This document shows positions 44,044 through 51,223 of a stretch of 64,000 nt of DNA, piece after piece. The position numbers and the translations under genes are program-made. Position 1 is the stretch's first letter. The number at the start of each line of letters is the position of its first letter. Origin of the DNA: Rhodobiaceae bacterium (GTDB taxonomy: Bacteria > Pseudomonadota > Alphaproteobacteria > Rhizobiales > Tepidamorphaceae); the NCBI GenBank assembly GCA_020637855.1, contig JACKJR010000001.1:124001-188000 (forward strand), in the 5' to 3' direction. Under the pieces are notes generated by a model. It searched no databases. It was not told the DNA's origin and was given only the letters and a program-made list of their open reading frames with translations.

Positions 44044-45096
44044 ATGACCTCCCCGATGCAAGATACCCGCGCCGAACTGCTGCACTGGTACGGCCGCCAC
44101 GCGCGGGTGCTGCCGTGGCGCGCGCGTGCCGGCGAGCGGCCAGACCCCTATCGGGTCTGGCTCAGCGAAATCATGCTGCAGCAGACCACCGTGCAGGCGG
44201 TGAAGGACTATTTTCTCGCTTTCACCGCGCGCTGGCCCGATGTCATGGCGCTGGCGGATGCACGCGAGCAGGAGGTGCTCTCGCAATGGGCGGGGCTGGG
44301 TTACTATTCGCGGGCCCGCAACCTGCACAAGGCGGCGAAAGAGATCGCGGTGCGTGGCGGCACCTTTCCCGAAACGCCGGAAGGTCTCGCCAAGCTCCCG
44401 GGAATCGGCCCCTATACGGCTGCGGCGATTGCCGCGATTGCCTTCGATTTCCCCATCGTGCCGCTGGACGGCAATATCGAACGCGTCACCGCGCGCGTTT
44501 TCGCCATTGAAGACCCGCTGCCTGGCTCGAAGCCGCTGCTGCGGGAGAAGGCGCAAGCATTTTCAGGCAATGACCGGCCCGGCTGCGTGGCGCAGGCGCT
44601 GATGGACCTTGGCGCAACGGTATGCACGCCGAAGAACCCGGCCTGTGCACGGTGTCCGCTGAACGGCGAATGTCTGGGGTTCAGGCACGGGATTGCCGCG
44701 TCCCTGCCGGTGAAGGCTGGCAGGAAGGACAGGCCGACGCGGCGCGGCGTGGCTTTCGTCGCGGTGAAGCCGGATGGATCGATGCTGGTGCGCTCGCGCC
44801 CGTCAAAGGGCCTGCTCGGCGGCATGAGCGAGGTGCCGGGCAGCACCTGGACAGAAGGCTTCGATTTGTCCGGCGCTCTGGCGCATGCGCCGATCGATGC
44901 GAAATGGAAAAGGCTCCCCGGCGAGGTGCGCCACGTCTTTACGCATTTCGCGCTGGAACTGGTGGTCTATATTGCAAAGGTCCCGGCCAACGCCGAGACG
45001 CCGCAAGGCATGCGCTGGGTGTCACCCGAACGCATGCCCGAAGAGGCATTCCCATCGGTGATGATGAAAGTCCTCACCCACGCGGACGTCATCTGA
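44044..45096 (+). CDS. mutY: A/G-specific adenine glycosylase
   Basis: Removes adenine mispaired with 8-oxoguanine. 350 aa. Catalytic residues are visible: E42 (LSEIMLQQTTVQ) and D142 (LDGNIERV) after the helix-hairpin-helix LPGIGPYTAAAIA. The four [4Fe-4S] cysteines are C194, C201, C204 and C210 (C-x6-C-x2-C-x5-C). A C-terminal NUDIX-like 8-oxoG-recognition domain follows from about residue 230. It is convergent with ccrM across a repeat region. Confidence 0.97.
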   Translation: MTSPMQDTRAELLHWYGRHARVLPWRARAGERPDPYRVWLSEIMLQQTTVQAVKDYFLAFTARWPDVMALADAREQEVLSQWAGLGYYSRARNLHKAAKEIAVRGGTFPETPEGLAKLPGIGPYTAAAIAAIAFDFPIVPLDGNIERVTARVFAIEDPLPGSKPLLREKAQAFSGNDRPGCVAQALMDLGATVCTPKNPACARCPLNGECLGFRHGIAASLPVKAGRKDRPTRRGVAFVAVKPDGSMLVRSRPSKGLLGGMSEVPGSTWTEGFDLSGALAHAPIDAKWKRLPGEVRHVFTHFALELVVYIAKVPANAETPQGMRWVSPERMPEEAFPSVMMKVLTHADVI

Positions 45097-45135
45097 CCTG
45101 ACACCTGTGCGCAGCTTTCGGTGGGTCTCCAATGC

Positions 45136-45234
45136 CGCAGATTCCCAAAAAGTTGCAGACTTTTTGGACAAGAATCTGCGCCAAGCAAAAAAGCCTCCCG
45201 AAAAGTTGCATGACTTTTCGGGCAAGAGCCTGCG
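45136..45234. repeat. two hairpin repeats, 54-bp period (AAAGT-TGCA-ACTTT family)
   Basis: Hairpin 1: CCAAAAAGT-TGCAG-ACTTTTTGG (45145-45167) inside outer arms CGCAGATTC (45136-45144) and GAATCTGCG (45172-45180). Hairpin 2: CCCGAAAAGT-TGCATG-ACTTTTCGGG (45197-45222). The flank GAATCTGCGCC at 45172 recurs as GAGCCTGCGCC at 45226, giving a 54-bp unit. They lie between convergent mutY and ccrM. Confidence 0.8.
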
Positions 45235-45248
45235 CCAGGAAAAGGAAT

Positions 45249-46388
45249 TCAAGCAGCTTTCGCCTGCGCCCGAAACACCGAACGCAGTTCGTCGATCGGC
45301 AGCTTCTTGCCGGCCTGTTCGTAGTGCCAGAAGGTCCAGCCGTTGCAGGCTTCAAGCCCCTGCACATGGGCGCCGGTCTTGTGGATCGAGCCCGAGAAAC
45401 CGCCGGTGTCCAGCGTTCCGTCGACACGCACGGTCGCTTGGTGCCGGCCCTTGGCATCGCTCAGCGTCATGCCCGGCGTGACGAGGCCGTTCTCGATCAG
45501 CGCGCCGAAGGCGACACGCGGTTCGGCCCGCTTGCTGGTCGCCATTTCAAGAGCAGCCTCGGGAACCGGTTCTATTGCCGCGATGCGGGCGTTGGCGGCA
45601 TCGGCATAGGTGTGTTCGCGCTCAAGGCCGATGAAGTGACGGCCGAGCTTCTTGGCGACCGCGCCGGTGGTGCCGGTGCCGAAGAACGGGTCGAGCACAA
45701 CGTCGCCAGGCCTGGAGGAAGCCAGCAGCACGCGCGCCAGCAGCGATTCCGGCTTCTGGGTCGGGTGAACCTTGTCACCGGCTTCGTCCTTCAGGCGCTC
45801 GCCGCCCGTGCACAGCGGAAACAGCCAGTCGGAGCGCATCTGAACCCCGTCGTTGAGTTCCTTCATCGCCTCGTAATTGAAGGTGTAGCCCTTGGCATCG
45901 GCGTCGCGCGAAGCCCAGATCAGTGTCTCATGCGCATTGGTGAAGCGCTTGCCGCGAAAATTCGGCATTGGGTTCGATTTACGCCAGATGATGTCGTTCA
46001 GCATCCAGAAGCCGAGGTCCTGCAAGGTCGCGCCGACCCGGAAGATATTGTGATAGGAGCCGATAACCCACAGCGTGCCGTTGGGCTTCAGCACGCGGCG
46101 GCAGGCGAGCAGCCAGGCGCGGGTAAAGGCGTCGTAATGTTCAAAGCTTGAGAACTTGTCCCAGTCGTCGTCGACCGCATCGACCCTTGAATTGTCCGGT
46201 CGGTGCAGCGCGCCGTCGAGTTGCAGGTAATAGGGTGGGTCGGCGAAGACGAGATCGACGGATTTTTCCGGCAGCTTCGCCATTTCGGCAACGCAGTCGC
46301 CGACATGAATTTTGTCGATGTGGGGGATAAGCTCAGGGTGAAGACCGCCAGCAGCAGTCTTCGCTTTGGCAAGCGAACGCATACGCAA
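45249..46388 (-). CDS. ccrM: cell-cycle DNA (adenine) methyltransferase, CcrM type
   Basis: Beta-class N6-adenine methyltransferase, expected to methylate GANTC and to act in cell-cycle control. 379 aa. Motif order is beta: DPPY (residues 50-53) precedes FFGTGTTG (235-242). The C-terminal domain of about 90 residues typical of CcrM is present (LVTPGMTLSDAKGRHQATVR). No restriction endonuclease is next to it, consistent with a solitary enzyme. A near-consensus CtrA box lies upstream. Confidence 0.96.
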   Translation of the reverse strand: MRMRSLAKAKTAAGGLHPELIPHIDKIHVGDCVAEMAKLPEKSVDLVFADPPYYLQLDGALHRPDNSRVDAVDDDWDKFSSFEHYDAFTRAWLLACRRVLKPNGTLWVIGSYHNIFRVGATLQDLGFWMLNDIIWRKSNPMPNFRGKRFTNAHETLIWASRDADAKGYTFNYEAMKELNDGVQMRSDWLFPLCTGGERLKDEAGDKVHPTQKPESLLARVLLASSRPGDVVLDPFFGTGTTGAVAKKLGRHFIGLEREHTYADAANARIAAIEPVPEAALEMATSKRAEPRVAFGALIENGLVTPGMTLSDAKGRHQATVRVDGTLDTGGFSGSIHKTGAHVQGLEACNGWTFWHYEQAGKKLPIDELRSVFRAQAKAA

Positions 46389-46446
46389 CAGACCCTTTTA
46401 CGCAATACTTGAACAAGGTACTGAACGTCAGGGTAAACGGGCGTGG

Positions 46447-46461
46447 TAAAGCGGTGATTAA
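46447..46461 (-). promoter_or_regulatory. candidate CtrA box upstream of ccrM
   Basis: On the minus strand TTAA-N7-TTTA (46461-46447), one mismatch from the CtrA consensus TTAA-N7-TTAA. It lies 59 bp before the ccrM start and overlaps the rnhB stop codon. CtrA controls ccrM in Caulobacter and rhizobia. Confidence 0.5.
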
Positions 46462-47108
46462 CCGCGCAAACCCTCAAGCAAGTTGGCCACGGGCGCGAAG
46501 GTCGCGCGGTGGATGGCGCAGGGGCCGAGCCGCGTCAGCGCGTCCATATGGGCTTTCGTGCCGTAGCCCATATGCTTCTCGAAGCCGTAGCCGGGAAAGA
46601 CCCGTGCCGCGCGGGTCATCAACCTGTCGCGGGCGACCTTGGCGATGATGGACGCAGCCGAAATCGACAGGTGCCGCGCATCACCCTTGATCACGGCAAT
46701 CGACATCGCTTCGCGGCCGGGCAACTGGTCGCGGCCATCGACCAGAACGGTTTCCGGTGTGGACGACAGACCGTCCACCGCCCGGTTCATCGCCCACAGG
46801 GTTGCCGCGCGGATGTCGGTCGCCGCGATGCGGGCAGGCGAGGCCGCGCAGAAGGATATGGTGGCGCAGGCCATGATCTCGGCGAAAAGCGCTTCGCGCC
46901 GGGTAGCGCTCAAGGCTTTGGAATCATCGAGACCGTCAGGAATGCGCCTGGGATCGAGGATGACCGCTGCCGCCACGACTGGCCCGGCAATCGGCCCGCG
47001 GCCTGCTTCGTCAACGCCGGCAATCTCCCGCGACACGCCGGGCAGGGGATCGCCCAGGCGCCTGATGTCGCGGAAAAGATCGTTTGAAGGTTCGCGCCGC
47101 TTCGCCAT
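46458..47108 (-). CDS. rnhB: ribonuclease HII
   Basis: Cleaves RNA-DNA hybrids and single ribonucleotides in DNA. 216 aa, normal length. The N-terminal catalytic motif IAGVDEAGRGPIAGPVVAAA supplies D33 and E34. It is upstream of ccrM on the same strand, with a 69-bp gap that contains the ccrM regulatory region. Confidence 0.97.
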   Translation of the reverse strand: MAKRREPSNDLFRDIRRLGDPLPGVSREIAGVDEAGRGPIAGPVVAAAVILDPRRIPDGLDDSKALSATRREALFAEIMACATISFCAASPARIAATDIRAATLWAMNRAVDGLSSTPETVLVDGRDQLPGREAMSIAVIKGDARHLSISAASIIAKVARDRLMTRAARVFPGYGFEKHMGYGTKAHMDALTRLGPCAIHRATFAPVANLLEGLRG

Positions 47109-47146
47109 CGCGCCAGAAGGCCAGACTCGGCACCGGGGAGCAAGAA

Positions 47147-48376
47147 TTAGAACAACGCCAGTTGCGCGCCGCGCTTCAGCGGTTTTTCAAACAGGTCCGC
47201 ACGCAAGGTGGCACGCGCGCGGTTGAGCTTGTTCTTTTCCGCCGCGATCTCAAAGCGCCGCCCGACGGCCCATGCGATTGGTCCGTTGCCGCGCATGCGC
47301 GTGCCGTAGTCGGAATCGTAGTCCTTGCCGCCGCGCATCTGCCGGATCAGCGACATGACGCGTCCGGCCCGGTCGGGCACGTTGCGGTTGAGCCAGTCGA
47401 CGAACAGGTCGCGCACTTCCAAAGGCAGCCGCAGCATGACGTAGCCGGCCTCCTTTGCGCCGGCGGCGGCAGCGGCGGCGAGGATCTGCTCGATCTCGCT
47501 GTCATTGAGACCGGGGATGATCGGCGCGGTCATGACGGCTGCGGGAATACCGGCTTCCGACAGGCGCAGGATCGCTTCCAGCCGGCGTTCCGGCGTTGAT
47601 GCGCGGGGTTCCATCTGGCGCGCCAGCTTGCGGTCCAGCGTCGTCACCGACAACGCAACCTTCACCAGTCCCTTCTTCGCCATGGGCGCGAGAATATCGA
47701 TGTCGCGGGTAACGAGATGGTTCTTGGTGACGATACCGACGGGGTGATTGCAGCGGTTCAGCACTTCAAGGATGCGCCGCGTGATGCGGTGCGTGCGCTC
47801 GATCGGCTGATAGGGATCGGTGTTGGTGCCCATGGCGATGGTGCGCGGTTTGTAGTTCGGCGCCGCCAGTTCCTTCTCAAGAAGCTCGGCCGCGTTCGGC
47901 TTGGCGAACAGCCGCGTCTCGAAATCGAGCCCGGGCGACAGCCCCAGATAGGCGTGGGTCGGGCGCGCAAAGCAGTACGAGCAGCCGTGCTCGCAGCCGC
48001 GATAGGGGTTTATCGAGCGGTCGAAGCCGATGTCCGGGGAGTCGTTGCGGGTAATGATCGTGCGCGGCGTTTCGATGGTCACCTGCGTCTTCAGGCCGGG
48101 CAGGTCCTCGAGGCTGTCCCAGCCATCGTCGAAATTCTCCAGCCGGAAGCGTTCGTAGCGGCCAGACTCGTTGGTTGCCGTGCCGCGCCCGCGGCGCTGT
48201 TCCGCCAGTACGTGATGCGGTCCGGTCGGACCGTCCGCTGCCGCAGACGCAGAGGGGCTTGCCGCAATGCGGGTTGCGGGAGACGCGGCGGCGGAACGGT
48301 CCTTGCCGGCCCGGGAAGGGCCGAAGGTATCAATGCCGGTCTGCGGGTGGCCGGGAGGATTGGGCTTGTTTGACAT
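47147..48376 (-). CDS. PA0069-family radical SAM protein
   Basis: 409 aa from the ATG at 48376 (MSNKPNPPG); an in-frame ATG at 48499 would overlap the divergent glycosyltransferase. The radical SAM cluster motif CEHGCSYC (C128, C132, C135) is followed by the PA0069 pattern (AMGTNTDPYQP, VGIVTKNHLV). A low-complexity Ala/Ser-rich N-terminal stretch precedes the domain. Substrate unknown; related to SplB-like proteins. Confidence 0.9.
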   Translation of the reverse strand: MSNKPNPPGHPQTGIDTFGPSRAGKDRSAAASPATRIAASPSASAAADGPTGPHHVLAEQRRGRGTATNESGRYERFRLENFDDGWDSLEDLPGLKTQVTIETPRTIITRNDSPDIGFDRSINPYRGCEHGCSYCFARPTHAYLGLSPGLDFETRLFAKPNAAELLEKELAAPNYKPRTIAMGTNTDPYQPIERTHRITRRILEVLNRCNHPVGIVTKNHLVTRDIDILAPMAKKGLVKVALSVTTLDRKLARQMEPRASTPERRLEAILRLSEAGIPAAVMTAPIIPGLNDSEIEQILAAAAAAGAKEAGYVMLRLPLEVRDLFVDWLNRNVPDRAGRVMSLIRQMRGGKDYDSDYGTRMRGNGPIAWAVGRRFEIAAEKNKLNRARATLRADLFEKPLKRGAQLALF

Positions 48377-48488
48377 ACGTAGTCCCACTGATTCTGCATG
48401 GAACATATCATGAACATTAGCATTATTGAAGTCGATTTCCACTGCGGCGCTTGCTTCTATTGCGGTGCAGCATGCTATAAGGCTACCC

Positions 48489-49181
48489 ATGCTGAGCATC
48501 GTGGTCCCAACGCTGAATGCCGAACGCAGCCTTGCCGCGTGCCTGTCCGCTCTTGTTCAGGCCGCAGCCGACGGAATGGTTGCCGAGGTCATCATCGCCG
48601 ATGGCGGTTCGACCGACTTGGGCCCGATGATTGCCGATGAACTGGGTTGCGATGTCATCACGGTTCCGCGCGGCCGCGGGCAGCAGCTTGCCGCCGGTGC
48701 AAGGGAAGCCCGGCGCGGCAAGTGGTTGATGTTCCTGCACGCCGACACGGTTCTGGAAGACGGCTGGCACCACGAGGTGCGCTCCTTCATCGAGGCGAGC
48801 GAGATGCGCGGGCGCGAGCAGGCGGCCTTCTTTTCCTTCCGGCTCGATGAATTCGGCATCAAGGCGAGCTGGCTGGAACGCATGGTTGCGCTGCGCTGCG
48901 CGTTGTTTGCGCTGCCCTATGGCGATCAGGGGCTGATCCTGCCACGCAGGCTGTACGACAGCCTCGGCGGCTACCGCGAAATGCCGCTGATGGAGGATGT
49001 CGATATCATCCGCCGCATCGGACGCTCCCGCCTTGTCATGCTGCGCTCGGGCGCGGTGACGAGTGCCGAGCGCTACCGCCAGAACGGATTCATCCGCCGC
49101 TCCTTGCGCAATCTCGGCTGCCTGGCGCTCTATTTCTTCCGCGTACCGCCGCGCCTCATCTCCCGCCTATATAACCTCTGA
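48489..49181 (+). CDS. TIGR04283-type glycosyltransferase
   Basis: 230-aa GT-A (family 2) glycosyltransferase: LSIVVPTLNAERSL at the N-terminus, IIADGGSTD as nucleotide-binding loop, FLHADTVL as the DxD-like site and DQGLILPRRLYDSLGGY. It matches the TIGR04283 family, named for arsenosugar clusters, but no arsM or arsS gene is here, so the substrate is open. The ATG at 48489 is used; an upstream start at 48426 is unlikely because the divergent promoter lies there. Paired with the next gene. Confidence 0.85.
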   Translation: MLSIVVPTLNAERSLAACLSALVQAAADGMVAEVIIADGGSTDLGPMIADELGCDVITVPRGRGQQLAAGAREARRGKWLMFLHADTVLEDGWHHEVRSFIEASEMRGREQAAFFSFRLDEFGIKASWLERMVALRCALFALPYGDQGLILPRRLYDSLGGYREMPLMEDVDIIRRIGRSRLVMLRSGAVTSAERYRQNGFIRRSLRNLGCLALYFFRVPPRLISRLYNL

Positions 49182-49184
49182 CGC

Positions 49185-49266
49185 GAGCGGGATGAGGAGT
49201 GAGGCGTAGCCGAACGGATGCCGGTTTTCGCTTACGCGGACCTGCGGTTCCACCCGCATCCCGCTC
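49185..49266. repeat. inverted repeat between the glycosyltransferase genes
   Basis: Arms GAGCGGGATG (49185-49194) and CATCCCGCTC (49257-49266) enclose a 62-bp interior that itself has GCGTA and TACGC arms. It lies within an apparent two-gene operon. Confidence 0.55.
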
Positions 49267-49286
49267 CCATTAGGAAAAGCACCTCG

Positions 49287-49847
49287 ATGTCCGGCCGTTC
49301 CCGCCGCCTTGTGATCATGGCCAAGGAGCCGCGCATGGGCCGGGTCAAATCGCGGCTGGCGAAGACGATCGGCATCGTGCCGGCGACTATGTTCCAGCGC
49401 GTGACGCTTGAACGCCTGATCCGCGATCTTGGCTCCGATCCGCGTTGGCAGACGCTGATGGCGGTCGCGCCCGATACGGCCGTCACCTCGCCGATGCTGC
49501 CGCCGGCCGGGCGCATCGCCCAGGGGGGCGGCGATCTGGGCGACCGCATGGCCCGCGTCTTTTCCTCTTTCCCGGACGATAATGTGCTGATCACCGGTGC
49601 AGATATCCCCGCCATGACCCGCGCCCATATCGACCGCGCGTTCAGGCTCGCCGAGGGTCATGGCGCGGTGTTGGGCCCGTCGGGCGATGGCGGTTACTGG
49701 TGCGTGGGGCTGAGGGGCGGCCTGCGCCCGCCGGCGATCTTTCAGGGCGTGCGCTGGTCGACCGAACACGCGCTGGCCGACACGCTTCTGACGCTGCCAA
49801 AGAGTAAGGTGGGCTTTGCCGATCAACTGGACGATGTGGATGGGTGA
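49287..49847 (+). CDS. TIGR04282-type glycosyltransferase (DUF2064)
   Basis: 186-aa DUF2064/TIGR04282 protein, a nucleotidyltransferase-like GT-A fold: RLVIMAKEPRMGRVKSRLAK at the N-terminus, LITGADIPAM and LGPSGDGGYWCVGLR as the metal/nucleotide site. The ATG at 49287 has AGGAAAA about nine bases upstream; an upstream in-frame start at 49218 falls in the inverted repeat. The TIGR04283-TIGR04282 pair recurs across bacteria. Confidence 0.88.
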   Translation: MSGRSRRLVIMAKEPRMGRVKSRLAKTIGIVPATMFQRVTLERLIRDLGSDPRWQTLMAVAPDTAVTSPMLPPAGRIAQGGGDLGDRMARVFSSFPDDNVLITGADIPAMTRAHIDRAFRLAEGHGAVLGPSGDGGYWCVGLRGGLRPPAIFQGVRWSTEHALADTLLTLPKSKVGFADQLDDVDG

Positions 49848-49853
49848 CCTGGA

Positions 49854-49951
49854 GCATCGTGCGAAAAAGTGGGCACCGGTTCTTCGCGAAAACGATGCGG
49901 CCACAAGAAGATAGAGCAGGCGCTCTGATTCTGTCAGAATACATTCTGCTC
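49854..49951. repeat. rhizobial palindromic repeat
   Basis: Arms GCATCGT (49854-49860) and ACGATGC (49892-49898) with inner GCGAA and TTCGC, then GAGCAG (49914-49919) and CTGCTC (49946-49951) bracketing ATTCTG-T-CAGAAT. The GCGAAAAAGTGGGCACCGG core resembles elements frequent in Hyphomicrobiales. It separates convergent genes. Confidence 0.65.
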
Positions 49952-49958
49952 CAGTCAC

Positions 49959-50957
49959 TCAGCAATAACGCTCCGGCCCGATCCACTGCGCGTCGGAATA
50001 CCGGTCGCCATGCGCCCATCCGACGGGCAGGACCGTCTCGATCTTCGCCAGATCTTCCTGTGACAGATTGAGCTCGGCCCCCGCGACACACTCCTTGAAG
50101 TGCGCAACGGAGCGCGTGCCCGGGATCGGAATGACGTGGTCGCCGCGCGTCAGAAGCCACGCGTTGGCCAGCGCCGCGGCGGATGTGCCCATTTCGGCCG
50201 CCAAGGCCCTGAAGCGTTCGGTAATCCGCAAATTCTCCGACAGATTGGGTTCCAGGAACCTCGGATTTCCCGACAGAAAAGGCAGGTCCGGGATGCTCGC
50301 TGGCGGGATCGGGTTGTCCGTCAGCAAGGATCGCCCGACCGGCGAGAACGCGACCATGGCGACGCCGAGTTCGGCGCACGCCTGAACCAGGCCCAGATCG
50401 GGAAAGCGGGTCGACAGGGAGTATTCCGACTGGACGGCTGCTACGGGGAAGACCTTCATGGCGCGGCGCAGCGTGGAGGGCGATATTTCCGACAGGCCGA
50501 TGGCGCGGGTCTTGCCTTTCTCGACCAGCCGCCCGAGGCTGGCGGCCAATTCCTCTGGCGTGAAACGCGGGTCGCGGCGATGCGCGTAGAACAGGTCGAC
50601 GCAATCGACCCCGAGCCTTTTCAGCGACCCGTCGAGTTCCTGCTCGAGGTGCTCGGCTGAGTTGTCGAAGGTCCGGTTGCCGTCCGCGTCAGTCGTGATC
50701 GATGCCTTTGTCGCGATGACGAATTCGTCGCGCGCGCCCGGGTTCTTGGCAAGGTAGGTGCCGATGGCGCTTTCCGATTTCCCCATGCCGTAGACATTCG
50801 CCGTGTCGAGGTGCGTCACCCCGAGATCGCGGCAGGCGTCGAGAATGGCGTGGCTGTTGGCCTCGTTGGTGGGCCCGTAAAAATCCGCGAAAGACATGGC
50901 GCCGTAACCGATGGCGCCGACTTCGGGCCCGTCCGCGCCCAATCTGCGTTTCTGCAT
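49959..50957 (-). CDS. aldo/keto reductase
   Basis: 332-aa NADPH-dependent aldo/keto reductase (TIM barrel). The catalytic tetrad is visible: D51, Y56 (DTANVYG), K84 (IATKA) and H126 (FYAHRRD). The C-terminal NADPH site is IPIPGTRSVAHFKECV. The substrate is unknown. The gene flanks the AT-richer accessory gene on one side, with a 266-bp gap (50958-51223) in which no gene is recognised. Confidence 0.94.
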   Translation of the reverse strand: MQKRRLGADGPEVGAIGYGAMSFADFYGPTNEANSHAILDACRDLGVTHLDTANVYGMGKSESAIGTYLAKNPGARDEFVIATKASITTDADGNRTFDNSAEHLEQELDGSLKRLGVDCVDLFYAHRRDPRFTPEELAASLGRLVEKGKTRAIGLSEISPSTLRRAMKVFPVAAVQSEYSLSTRFPDLGLVQACAELGVAMVAFSPVGRSLLTDNPIPPASIPDLPFLSGNPRFLEPNLSENLRITERFRALAAEMGTSAAALANAWLLTRGDHVIPIPGTRSVAHFKECVAGAELNLSQEDLAKIETVLPVGWAHGDRYSDAQWIGPERYC

Positions 50958-51223
50958 GTGTTTTCCTGTATAGCTGAAACGGGGGTGTGCTTGCGAAGGC
51001 TACCAATAGCCGTGCTGCGGCGTTGGCGCAAAGGCGGGAAGTTTGCGAAGCAGGAAACGGTGACGAAGGGTGGAGAGTGAAAGTCGGTATGCGTTCGGCG
51101 AATGACGCTCGTGCGCCAAGACCCGTCTTACCGTATTGATTGGATTGGTCTTCGGTCTTCGACAGTGAACCACTCTGCCTGTCAGCGGTGTTCAATCGAA
51201 TAGGCAGACACTGCATCAGATCA

